A DNA stretch of 64,000 bases from Haliclona indistincta. Its lineage: Eukaryota; Porifera; Demospongiae; Haplosclerida; Chalinidae. Positions 37,501 through 50,145 of the stretch are shown here, piece after piece; position 1 is the first letter of the stretch, and every line of letters starts with the position of its first letter. The notes beneath the pieces were generated by a model. It ran no database searches and had not been told where the DNA came from. It was given only the letters and a program-made list of their open reading frames with translations. A program made the translations under genes and the position numbers. The stretch lies in contig OZ024792.1 of NCBI GenBank assembly GCA_964017065.1, positions 1,951,254-2,015,253 of the forward strand, written 5' to 3'.

Positions 37501-40500
37501 TCAGTGGTGATTCCTCAACTAATGGTTGAATGGCTACACAATGGTTCAATGCGTGCTGGCAATGTATCAAGCACTGGAACATATGTAGTCAACACTCTAG
37601 TTGTTAGTGATGCTTTAGTAGATGATGCTGGATTGTATGAGTGTGTGGCTAGTATTGTAATACCAGACTCAATTACAGTGATCACTAATGCTAGCAGTAC
37701 TGTGTCTATTACTGGTGAGCCACTGTTGAGCACATGCAACACACTGTGACTCTAATTATCCTTTTAGCAATATCTGTCCCAAACGTCCCCATTGCTGCTG
37801 TCATTGGTATCAACCCCACTAATGCTACTATCATGATCACTGTCCCTAGTACAGCATACACTAGAGAGACCTATCACATACTATACACTGGTCTGGAGAG
37901 AGACACAGACCTTGTACAGAGTGACACTGTCACTGGTACAGCTGACATCACAGCCACTAACTCTATCTACTTCATCATACTGAGTGATCTTGCAGAGGAT
38001 ACCACATACAGCTACACAGTAACTGCTAGTAACTGTGTAGGGAACACTACCACTGCCACTATGAGCTTTACAACTCAGTTCAACAGTGAGTGAATTGAGA
38101 TTTTAATATTTCGTAATATTATATTTTTCCTCAGTACCTAATGTCCGTGTATCAATAGACAACACTAGCTCCTCTCTAACTGCTGGAACCAACCAATCAT
38201 TACTGTGCTCTGTTGACTCTTCTACTTTACCAGTGAATTTCTCTTGGTTAAGGAATGGTAGTCCAGTCAACACTAGTGATAGTGGAGTGACTGTCAGCAC
38301 TACATCAAGTACCTCTACACTAATGTTCAGTCCACTGCATACATCTGATGGTGGACAGTATCAGTGTATTGGAACTGTAGTTAGTAATGGAACCACTATC
38401 AACATCACAGATGAGATTGATCTTAATGTGACCAGTGAGCACTGCACACACTCATAATCTACTCACTCACTCTCATTCTCCTACAGTCTCCATCATCAGT
38501 GTCACAGTGACCATCATACCTAATGATACACTGTATGAGGACACATTTAGTGACTTCATGTGTAACACTACTATCAGTGAGTATGTGGACACACCCACTA
38601 CTATCATGTATCAATGGCTGGGACCATCACTACTCACTACTGGAGCTGACTACAATATCACTGGTGACACTCTGCGTATCAATCGGTTCAATGCATCACG
38701 TGATAATGGCAGGACCATCACATGCATGGCTACAGTGCTACCATCATCAGGACAACAGTATGTACTACACAACAATGCTAATGAGAGCATACTACTGACT
38801 GTAGTAGGTGAGTACAGATTTCAATGTGGCCAATGATCCATTGCTTGTTCAGCACTCAGTAATGGCCTCTTCACTCCTCGTGTCATTATTCCTGGTGTTC
38901 CTACTGCTGGAGACAACTTCACCATTACCTGCATACTGGATGGAGTAGTAGAGAGATTGACAATGATTGCAACAGTCGATATTGAATTCATTAGCCCACC
39001 AGGAGGATTGAGAGGAGAACAGCAAAATGGATCAACGTATATTAGACCACAAATCTTCAATCCTGTGATGACTGATGATAATGGATTATACATATGTCAT
39101 GTTCGTATTTTAATAGAAAGTGCTTTATTTTTCAATCAACTTAATCCGGAGATTCTTCAAATACAAAGTACGTTTAATATGATTGGCTAACATTGAATTA
39201 CTTTTTGCATCAGTTCCTCCTCCTCAGCTCACTCTCACCATCACTAGTCTCTCTACCACACTGTATGAGGGCACTCCTGTCAACCTGACCTGTACTGCTA
39301 CAATAGACACTACCATTGTCAACACTCCTGTCACTGTGTCTAGTATATGGATTGCACCCAATGGAGAACAGCTGACCAGTAGCAGCTCTATTGATCGTAT
39401 CACAATAGTGGACATGTTACAGTCAGCACCATACACTAGTGTACTGATGTTTGATCCAGCAGATGATATGGATACTGGAGACTACCAGTGTAATATAACT
39501 GTAGTACAGAACAGTAGTCAACCACTGATACTACCATCATCAAATAATGCAACCACTAACCTCAATATTACAGGTTTGTCATAAATCTATACATTCATTC
39601 ATTGAATTTTCCTTTCTTCTCAGTTCTTCCTGATCCAGTATTGAGTGTGACTACTGTTGGCTCTACGGTCGCTGGTCAAAATGTTTCTCTAGTATGCAAT
39701 GTTACCATGGTTACTGACCAAACACCACATCCTAACATCGCTTGGGTTAAAGTCACTGGTGGCAGTACAGCATTACCAACAGCTATTCAGCAGACCACGC
39801 CTACTAGCACCACTCTCACCCTCTCATTCTTTCCTCTCACATTCAGTCACAGGGGACTGTATCGTTGTGTGGTAATCCACAATATTTCAACTGTTTATAC
39901 ATTTACTGGCACACAAGACCACAATATCACAGTTGACTGTGAGTATAAAACTGTCACTTATGCGCCCTGTAAATACTCTATCTTCCTCCAGTCTCTCCTC
40001 CTTCAGTGTTAGTCCATCCTGTCAACCCATCAGTACCCATGGTAGCTGGTACAGCTCGTGACCTCACCTGTACCATCACTCTCACTAATGTGAATGATAT
40101 CAATGTGTTAGTGGACTTCACCTGGAGTACACCATTGGGATCAGTACTCCCATCATCTCCAAGAATTGATGCCATCTCTGGTACCACTCAGTCTGGTAGC
40201 CTGTCTACCTTCACCTCTAGTCTCTCTATCAGTCCACTGGATAGTGTGGCAGACTCTACAGTATTCTCTTGTCTAGTTAATGTCAACTTATTTCCTGCTG
40301 ACAGCTTTGTCATACCTACCACTACTAACAACTCTGTTGATATCTCCGTACAGCGTGAGTACTTCACATTTCTTGTTAGTCACTACTACATTACTATTAT
40401 TTCTCTTCCTATGCAGCTCTTCCTCCTCCTGCTGTAATAACCACCTCCAGTGGTATCATGTCTCCTGGCTCCTCCATCACTCTCTCATGTACAGTGGAAG

Positions 40501-43500
40501 TAGTAGAAGAGTTAATAGTCCAACCAGCCATTGTGTGGACCAAGCTAGCTGTCGATGGTGATACAGCTCTGAACAGCATTAGTGTAGGAGCTGTGAGGAC
40601 TAACAACACTGTCACTCTCTCCTTTAACTCAATCAATACTTCTGATGCTGGACAGTACACATGTACTGCTACTGTTAATATCAGTGCCATCAACATCGCT
40701 GTCACTAACAACAGTATGGTGGACATCACACTACAGGGTGAGTGACCGTCGTGTCTAGTATCTTACCTTATCTCTTCTCTTACTGTAGTTCCATCTCCAA
40801 CTGTCTCTCTCACACTCTCTTCAGCTGGCAGCACTGTTGTCTCAGCCAACAGCAGCTCATCACAGAGCTATCTCGCTGGCAGTACTCTCACCATATCATG
40901 TGATATTGATGTATCACTCAACATCAACACAATGATCAATGTGATCATGGAGTGGACTAGAGATGGTAGTGGCATTGAGAATAGCTCTCGTGTCAACTTT
41001 ACCATGGCAACTGAGACCTCACCTAGCCACTATCAGACTCAGCTAGTGTTTAGTACCCTCAGTAGTAGCATGGATAGTGGCAACTATGAGTGTAGTGTTG
41101 CTATTAATAGTAACAGCTCTCTACTGTACGTGGATGACTCTGTATTAGTCAATGAGAGTACTACTGTGAGTATACAAGGTAACGTTATGTCTGCTGGTGG
41201 TTACAATCCTTTTATTTGTACAATGTTTTTTCATAGACCCAGCCATCACTAACTTTACTGTCACACCTATTCTGGTCACTGTACTAGAGTCTACTTGCCT
41301 GGACTCAGACTCTCATGATAACTTCACTCTGGTCTGCAGTGCTAGAAAGCCATCAGTGGTGATTCCTCAACTAATGGTCGAATGGCTACACAATGGTTCA
41401 ATGCGTGCTGGCAATGTATCAAGCACTGGAACATATGTAGTCAACACTCTAGTTGTTAGTGATGCTTTAGTCGATGATGCTGGATTGTATGAGTGTGTGG
41501 CTAGTATTGTAATACCAGACTCACTTACAGTGATCACTAGTGCTAGCAGTGCTGTGTCTATTACTGGTGAGCCACTGTTGAGTACATGCAACACACTGTG
41601 ACTCTAATTATCCTTTTAGCAATATCCGTCCCAAATGTTCCCATTGCTGCTGTCATTGGTATCAACCCCACTAATGCTACTATCATGATCACTGTCCCTA
41701 GTATAGCATATACTAGAGAGACCTACCACATACTATACACTGGTCTGGAGAGAGACACAGACCTTGCACAGAGTGACACTGTCACTGGTACAGCAGACAT
41801 CACAGCCACTAACTCTATCTACTTCATCATACTGAGTGATCTTGCAGAGGATACCACATACAGCTACACAGTGACTGCTAGTAACTGTGTAGGGAACACT
41901 ACCACTGCCACTATGAGCTTTACAACTCAGTTCAACAGTGAGTGAATTGAGAAAATATTTCGTAATATTATATTTTTCCTCAGTACCTAATGTCCGTGTA
42001 TCAATAGACAACACTAGCTCCGATCTAACTGCTGGAACCAACCAATCATTACTGTGCTCTGTTGACTCTTCTACTTTACCAGTGAATTTCTCTTGGTTAA
42101 GGAATGGTAGTCCAGTCAACACTAGTGATAGTAGAGTGACTGTCAGCACTACATCAAGTACCTCTACACTAATGTTCAGTCCACTGCGTACATCTGATGG
42201 TGGACAGTATCAGTGTATTGGAACTGTGGTTAGTAATGGAACCACTATCAACATCACTGATGAGATTGATCTTAATGTAACCAGTGAGCACTGCACACAC
42301 TCATAATCTACTCACTCACTCACTGACTCACTCTCATTCTCCTTTAGTCTCCATCATCAGTGTCACAGTGACCATCATACCTAATGATACACTGTATGAG
42401 GACACATTTAGTGACTTCATGTGTAACACTACTATCAGTGAGTATGTGGACACACCCACTACTATCATGTATCAATGGCTGGGACCAGCACAACTCTACA
42501 CTGGAGCTGACTACAATATCACTGGTGACACTCTGCGTATCAATCGGTTCAATGCATCACGTGATAATGGCAGGACCATCACATGCATGGCTACAGTGCT
42601 ACCATCATCAGGACAACAGTATGTACTACACAACAATGCTAGTGAGAGCATACTACTGACTGTAGTAGGTGAGTACAGATTTCAATGTGGCCAATGATCC
42701 ATTGCTTGTTCAGCACTCAGTAATGGCCTCTTCATTCCTCGTGTCATTATTCCTGGTGTTCCTACTGCTGGAGACAACTTCACCATTACCTGCATACTGG
42801 ATGGAGTAGTAGAGAGATTGACAATGATTGCAACAGTCGATATTGAATTCATTAGCCCACCAGGAGGATTGAGAGGAGAACAGCAAAATGGATCTAGACC
42901 ACAAATCTTCAATCCTGTGATGACCAATGATACTGGATTATACATATGTTTTGTTCGTATTTTAATAGAAAGTACTTCATTTTCCAATCTACTTAATCCA
43001 GAGATTCTTCAGATACAAAGTACGTTTAATAATTTACAAGAAAATTAAAAAGATTTCTATCGAAATCAAATGGATGTAGGGTTGTGAAATCTACCACTGG
43101 TCAACAATGTAAACTAACAAGGAACAAGCATGGAATGGTAACACGATTGACTTGCTAACAGACCATAGATCCCTACATCAGTGGCTGCTGTAGTTGACTA
43201 TAGCTAGTTCAGCTTAGCTTGTTGCTGTTGACTGACACCTGACGTGCATTCAGCTTGTGACAGCTTATGTACAGCCACTGATGTAGGGATCTATGGTCTG
43301 TTAGCAAGTCAATCGTGTTACCATTCCATGCTTGTTCCTTGTTAGTTTACATTGTTGACCAGTGGTAGATTTCACAACCCTACATCCATTTGATTTCGAT
43401 AGAAATCTTTTTAATTTTCTTGTTTGTGTCCTTTTTTCTTTTTCAGTAATGTGCAGTTCAATATCATGCAATTACTGTGCCATCTTTGTTTCTACCATTG

Positions 43501-46500
43501 GTTTGGTTTTCCTGTTGTTGATGGCTTTTCTTTATTATTAACAATTTTAAACTTGTAGCTAAATAATTCTCATGCTGTAGATATCAGCTCGCCTACGCAT
43601 GCATGAATACATACAGTGCATACGAGCCCCGCCCACACTTGTTTACGACGGTTATAATTATCTGGCAAGGCAGAATGGTGATTCTGCGCTTCCTAGCTTA
43701 CCGTTCTTCGAAGACTCCAGACAAATGTGTGTTCTCCGTGATCTATACGGCGTGGCGATACTCAAGCTTGTGCTTGGTCACGTGCGCTAACCACAGCTTG
43801 GTCACGTGCGTATTGCGTATTGCGCAATCACTATAATTATTAATGGCGTCTAACACTTAGCTAACAATGGATCACGATCGAGAAATCGCGGAATTTACAT
43901 CGCCGTATCGCTAAAAACTAAGTTCAAAAGGCACATGCCAGGAGAATTTCACGACTGTTCGTGGGTGTTTTGGTCTCGGCACTGCTCACGTAAAGGTGCT
44001 AGGCGAGTGGAAGAAAGAAGAAAGAAGAAAGAAGAAAGAAGAAAACGAAGATGACGAAACTCGATTTTCACCGTTTCCAGGTTCGTCACTTTAGTAACAA
44101 TCTCGAGCAATCTCCTTGCTACTGTAAGATGGGGCAACGCCAGATAGCAGATTTAAGTGTCTTTGGACGTACAAAATTCATCACCAGGCGAAATATCAGC
44201 GTTTGAACGCTAATACATTGTATGTAGCCGCCATCTTGTTTTCTCGTTCAACCCTACATAGGGAGACACTACCGTGTCTCCCTAAACACTACCGTGTCTC
44301 CCTAAACACTACCGTGTCTCCCTAATGATTGGTTAACATTGAATTACTTTTTGCACCAGTTCCTCCTTCTCAGCTCACTCTCACCATCACTAGTCTCTCT
44401 ACCACACTGTATGAGGGCACTCCTGTCAACCTGACCTGTACTGCTACAATAGACACTACCATTGTCAACACTCCTGTCACTGTGTCCAGTATGTGGATTG
44501 CACCTAATGGAGAACAGCTGACCAGTAGCAGCTCCAACGATCGTATCACAATAGTGGACATGTTACAGTCAGCACCATACACTAGTGTACTGATGTTTGA
44601 TCCAGCAGATGATATGGATACTGGAGACTACCAGTGTAATATAACTGTAGTACAGAACAGTAGTCAACCACTGATACTACCATCATCAAATAATGCAACC
44701 ACTAACCTCAATATTACAGGTTTGTCATTTTAAATCTATACATTCATTCATAATTTCTTTTCCTCTTAGTTCTTCCTGATCCAGTATTGAGTGTGACCAC
44801 TGTTGGCTCTACTGTTGCTGGTCAAAATGTTTCTCTAGTATGCAATGTTACCATGGTTACAGACCAAACACCACATCCTAACATCACTTGGGTTAAAGTC
44901 ACTGGTGGCAGTACAGCATTACCAAAAGCTACTCAGCAGACCACACCTACTAGCACCACTCTCACCCTCTCGTTCTCTCCTCTCACATTCAGTCACAGGG
45001 GACTGTATCATTGTGTGGTAATCCACAATATTTCAACTGTTTATACATTTACTGGCACGCAAGACCACAATATCACAGTTGACTGTGAGTATAAAACTGT
45101 CACATTATGCACCTGTGAATACTCTATCTTCCTCCAGTCTCTCCTCCTTCAGTGTTAGTCCATCCTGTCAACCCATCAGTACCCATGGTAGCTGGTACAG
45201 CTCGTGACCTCACCTGCACCATCACTCTCACTAATGTGAATGATATCAATGTGTTAGTGGACTTCACCTGGAGTACATCAATGGGAACATTACTGGTTTC
45301 GTCTCCAAGAACTACCATCTCTGGCACCACTCAGTCTGGTAACCAGTCTACCTTCACCTCTACTCTCTCCATCAGTCCATTGGACAGTGTGGGAGACTCT
45401 ACAGTGTTCTCTTGTCTAGTTAATGTCAACTCATTTCCTGCTGACAGCTTTGTCATACCTACCACTGCTAACAACTCTGTTGATATCTCCGTACAGCGTC
45501 AGTACTTCACATTTCTTGTTAGTCACTACTACATTACTATTATTATCTTCCTATGCAGCTCTACCTCCTCCTACTGTAATAACCACCTCCAGTGGTATCA
45601 TGTCTCCTGGCTCCTCCATCACTCTCTCATGTTCAGTGGAAGTAGTAGAAGGGTTAATAGTCCAACCAGCTATTGTGTGGACCAAGCTAGCTGTTGATGG
45701 TGATACAGCTCTGAACACCATTAGTGTGGGAGCTGTGAGGACTAACAACACTGTCACTCTCTCCTTTAACTCTATCAATACTTCTGATGCTGGACAGTAC
45801 ACATGTACTGCTACTGTTAATATCAGTGCCATCAGCATCACTGTCACTAACAACGGTATGGTGGACATCACACTACAGAGTGAGTGACCAGGTCGTGTCT
45901 AGTATCTTACCATATCTCTTCTCTTACTGTAGTTCCATCTCCAACTGTCTCTCTCACACTCTCTTCATCTGGCAGCACTGCTGTCTCAGCCAACAGCAGC
46001 TCATCACAGAGCTATCTCGCTGGCAGTACTCTCACCATATCATGTGATATTGATGTATCACTCAACATCAACACAATGATCAATGTGATCATGGAGTGGA
46101 CTAGAGATGGTAGTGGCATTGAGAATAGCTCTCGTGTCAACTTTACCATGGCAACTGAGACCTCACTCAGCCAATATCAGACTCAGCTAGTGTTTAGTAC
46201 CCTCAGTAGTAGCATGGATAGTGGCACCTATGAGTGTAGTGTTACTATTAATAGTAACAGTTCTCTACTGTATGTGAAGGACTCTATACTAGCCAATGAG
46301 AGTACTGCTGTGAATATACAAGGTATGCGAGTGTTGCTCTCAAAACTGGTTTTATCACTATTTTTCTCATTAAGATCCAACTATCACAGATTTTTCAATC
46401 GTTACCACGACACTTCAATCGACATGTCTGAACTCTGTGCTCTATAACAACTTCATCCTAATCTGCAGAGCTAGGAAGCCATCGGTTGTAATTCCTCAGC

Positions 46501-48336
46501 TTCATGTTCAATGGTTCCGCAATGACACACAGCGAGTTGGTGATGTATCAGTCAGTGATAATGGAGTATATGCATTGAACTTCCTCAACATTAGTGAGGC
46601 TATAGCCAGTGACACAGGCCTGTATAGGTGTGTGGCTAGCATTGAAATACCAGAGTCTACAACTGTAATGACCTCTGATTCTAGCATAGCTGTGTCCTTT
46701 ACTGGTAAGTGTTTTCGCTCAATGCTTTATTTGTATTTACTGTCTATTGTCTTCTCTCCAGCTCCTACTGGTGCTCCTGATAGACTCACTGGCTCATCAG
46801 TGGAGAGCAGGTCACTGACTGTGCAGTGGGGGACAGTACCCTGCCCAAACCAGAGAGGACCCATCACTGGATACAGACTGCACTACAGCAATGGCACCTC
46901 CATTGTGAACACTACAGGAGAGGGGAGCAGACAGCATGTGTTGACTGGACTGACTCCATTCACCAGCTACTCTGTGCAAGTGGCAGCAGTCAATGCTGGA
47001 GGGAGTGGACCATACAGTACAGCTCTCACTGTGGAGACACTGCAGGATAGTGAGTAATGAACAGATCATAATAGTTGCATTGTTAGTGTGTGTTCCTGTA
47101 CATGTGGCAGTTCCTGGTCCAGTGTCTGATCTGTCAGCCACACCAGGAGTGGTCGAGCTTACAATCTCATGGACTGCTCCCTCAGAACCTAATGGTGTCA
47201 TCACAATGTATCAGGTCACCCACAACAGCACTGGAGTATTGAACTACACCAACACATCAGTCACACAGCTCACACTGAGGGACCTCCCTCCCAACACTGC
47301 TGTTGAATACAGTGTCAGAGCATACACTATCATAGGACCAGGAGAGAGTGTGACAGATCAAGCATCTACTGACAGTGTTCGTAAGTACCTATTGAGACCT
47401 TCAGAAGTGTACATGTATGTGTTTTTTTAATTTTGATTTCAGCTCTTGTCAATGGAGTGTCAGTAATTCCAAATGATACAACAGTGACAGTTTCATGGAC
47501 TCCAGTCAACCTTCCAGCAGTGGATCACTACACAGTGTATTATAGTGACATCACAACAGGTGAACTGAATGAAACAGTGTCGTTCCCAGCGAGTGCCTCC
47601 TCTGGAGTGGTATCAGGACTGCAGGAAGGACAGCTGTACCAGTTCAGTGTTGCTGTCACAGTGAACGTCAACGGAGTACTCTATACTGGACGTGCATGAG
47701 TGTCATTCAACACCGCTTTTATAAATAATCTACGACAATTTTTTGTAGAAATGTCAGATGTCATAAAACAATTCATTTCACTGTCTCCAATGCCGTCGTC
47801 TAGTGATGCACCTACATCACCTGTCATTGGTGGTGTTACGGTAACACTTGTAGCTGTGATTGCACTAGTATTAGTAGCTTCCGTGATTGGAAATGTAGTA
47901 CTTATCATTCTATACATTGTGCAACTGAAAACGAAACAGAAAACATACATTCCAGAAAGGTAAGTCATAGTCATCGTAACAACATGCTTACTGCAGTTGG
48001 TTTTACCATACAGGTCACCAGCATCAACGGTTATATCCAATGATGCAACGTATGATGTACTCAATAGGCAACAACCGGGGTTAGTCACGAAGTGTGTGTG
48101 CATGAGTGTGTGTCAATTTTGCTCTTAGGTTGACATCAGCTGTTAACAGAGTTGCTCAACAGCGTCAACAGTCAGAGTAAGTATTCTTGCTATTGATGAT
48201 GTGTGTAATTATTATTCTCAGCTACAGGTCTAGATCTGATAATCACGACATGTCGATGATTGACTGTCCAGCATATGGTGTACGCATTCCTGGTAGTAGT
48301 CCCGAGGAAGACTATAGTTATGTCACTGTATTGTAA
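31540..48336 (+). CDS. Receptor C: giant single-pass receptor with 31 Ig-like and 6 FN3 domains
   Basis: 43 exons join in phase to 13,056 nt (4,351 residues). Landmarks: signal exon 31540-31741 (the ATG at 31588 is an alternative start); N-terminal module 31848-32222; Ig 32273-32644; FN3 32693-32965; Ig exons from 33192; FN3 37768-38085 and 41620-41937; Ig to 46704; three FN3 exons 46762-47049, 47111-47380 and 47443-47691; TM 47749-47959; tail 48014-48079, 48129-48176 and 48222-48336. Every extracellular exon is phase 1-1 and divisible by three. The N-terminal module (VRLYFQ, PNFLMLRASQ) and the FN3 triplet match receptor A. The tail ends DYSYVTVL, an ITIM-like tyrosine motif, after CPAYGVR. 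Exons 34636-46704 are three tandem blocks. A cell-surface recognition role is inferred. Collapse or expansion of repeats in the assembly could change the domain count. Confidence 0.85.
43046..43425. mobile_element. Foldback element with near-perfect arms of about 150 bp
   Basis: 43046-43193 (from AAAGATTTCTATCGAAATCA to CCCTACATCAGTGGCTG) recurs as an almost perfect reverse complement at 43269-43422. A short loop of about 75 bp separates the arms, so the transcript of this intron could form a long hairpin. Diverged relatives lie near 17101 and 54507. Confidence 0.9.
44266..44325. repeat. Three perfect 20-bp tandem repeats
   Basis: The unit ACACTACCGTGTCTCCCTAA occurs three times in a row. 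The preceding GGGAGACACTACCGTGTCTCCC is palindromic. This marks the 3' end of the intron insertion in receptor C. Confidence 0.95.
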
Positions 48337-48581
48337 TAGAGCAAAAGTGACTCACTATCTGTTTCAACAATACATCTGTACACAACTCTCAGTTAGTTTT
48401 TGCTTTTTGTAAGCCGTTTGTTCAGTGTATAAACTTGTGTGGATTGTAGGTGTACACATAGCTGTATACAGACACTATGTGCCGATCGTCTTACGCACTG
48501 TCTGTGGGTAACGGTGCAAACCGTAGAGACATGACTATCGCTTAGAGTCGCCATAGCAGGATTAGATCCATTACGATGAAA

Positions 48582-49920
48582 TTAAAACCTCATAGCACTA
48601 TGTTCAACAGCACACAACTGAAATAAGGGTATTATAGTTGAATTTATGCATGTTTGGCTGTCTGATTCTGTTTCAGGGAATAATGATCTCTCTGTGTGTG
48701 GTTTCTTCAGTTGAGGATCATACTCAATCTTGCCGTGTTCTTCCTCATCTTCGCTTTCGCTACATGACTCGTCTATGGGATCCTGAACTTGTAGTTGAGC
48801 AAGCAGCTGGCTGTGAGACTCCTCACAGTCTTGTAGCTCTGAGCACTTGAGAGAGGCATAGATACCAACTGGGTACCCATCACAGAGCTGTAGCTTGGTC
48901 AGTTCGAGTGGTTGCCTCACACGCCTCTTCCTCCGGTATGCATCACCAAGGATCTCACTGCTGGATAGATCATCAAAGTCTGGATCAGTGAACTGGTCAC
49001 CGTTCTTCCTCTAGCTGCTTCTTTGATCTCAATCTGTTTCTCCTGAGCAATTTGAAGAGATCTGTAGCTAAGCTGTAATCATGTGGTAAAAAAAATCTAT
49101 TTTTTCCATAGAGGGAATTTTACAGTAAAACCTTTCTCAAAAGACAACCATTATTATCTAATTATAGTCTTGCATGGTCCAGCAACAGTTTGCATTGTCT
49201 TGAAAGAAGCTGATTTATGCAGACTCAGAGGAATCTTTACGAGGCAGATCAGCCGATACTATAGGATAAGACAGCTTCCAGAGCTGCTTATCACCGAATG
49301 TCCCAAAACATGCACAGTACGTGCAACAGATCAAGCACAACAACCATTTCAGTCTTGCAATGATTCACTTACCAATAATTATTATACCTGCCCTGCATTG
49401 TCCGTAGTTGGACACAGCAGTCAGTGGATGCAGTGATGATGAGTGCCTTATGCTCGAGGAGCTAGGTCGATGCTGACAACAGTGGTTTAACATGTGCGCT
49501 CTCCATAACAGCATGTCAGGAGGAGCCTCATAGAGTGGTGTAGACTCTGACACACTCACACAGATGTCCCATATCCAGTAACAACAGATTGATATCGATC
49601 AATTCTATTACATTCCTCTCATTACCTGAAGGTAGCCCAGTGAGGTACCGCTTATGAGGATGCTGCTGAAACAAAGCTGTGATTGCATGTAAGATTTTCA
49701 TTGTAGGCAAAATACTGAGTGAACTTGCTCTCAATACTACACCATCTCACAATCCTTCTATTTTTACAATAGACAGATTCAAACTTAAGATGTATGTTTG
49801 TAACACAAAATGAATTAATAATACCCACCGGCAGAAGTTCATAGGCAGTGCTGCAACTAGCTACCTCATCTCTAAGGAAACAATACCTGACAACAGCTAG
49901 TAGAAATGTGACTTGTGCAA
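48582..49920 (-). CDS. Unrecognised gene D1, C-terminal part (possible pseudogene)
   Basis: The last exon, 49010-48582, is open for 142 codons. It reads RKNGDQFTDPDFDDLSSSEI, then LCDGYPVGIYASLKC, then an acidic stretch (ESEDEEE). Upstream pieces include KQLWKLSYPIVSADLPRK near 49240-49310 and HPHKRYLTGLPS near 49630-49690. I do not recognise the family. A paralogous copy lies at 62475-63480. In the KQLWKL exon D1 has one extra base after CCTCGTAA relative to the copy, which shifts the frame unless the splice site differs. The gene is divergent from the small coiled-coil gene at 50146. The exon chain is incomplete. Confidence 0.4.
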
Positions 49921-50145
49921 CAACATTCTAACACGCACGAGACATTCAAACACAACAGTAAGCCACAAAACAAGAATCAGTACAGAAATTATCTTCTGCC
50001 ACTATGAATTTAAAACTCCCGCCAAGAGTGAACCCCGCCTACACGGTAGCCACACCTAAAAATCCACACCTCGATTCGCGTCACACGTGGGTCCTTTGCG
50101 ACGTGTTTTCTCTGTCTGATCAATCCGCCGGGACGTGTTATCATA

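Larger units (their letters stand above)
43031..44325. mobile_element. 1.3-kb composite insertion in a receptor C intron
   Basis: In the other two blocks this intron is about 46 bp; here it is 1,340 bp (43020-44359). The flanks GTACGTTTAAT and GATTGGTTAACATTGAATTA match the uninserted copies. The insertion holds a long foldback element, a segment shared with 51480-51895, GAAGAAA microsatellite sequence, and a terminal 20-bp tandem repeat. I see no receptor-like exon in it. Confidence 0.85.
34636..46704 (+). repeat. Three tandem blocks of about 3.85 kb inside receptor C
   Basis: Block 1 is 34636-38486, block 2 is 38487-42347 and block 3 is 42348-46704. The period is 3,851 bp, then 3,861 bp. 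Blocks 1 and 2 each hold ten exons in the same order: VSIISV, ALSNG, PPPQL, VLPDP, VSPPS, ALPPP, VPSPT, DPAI, an FN3 exon (SVPNVPIA), and PNVRV. Block 3 has the first eight, with a 1.3-kb insertion after the second, then joins the membrane-proximal FN3 exons. Exons and introns are close to identical between blocks, implying recent unequal exchange or conversion. Confidence 0.92.

Noticed and set aside
35373..46871. Recurrent minus-strand open frames under the Ig exons
   Set aside because: They recur with each duplicated Ig exon and are antisense shadows without start or splice context.
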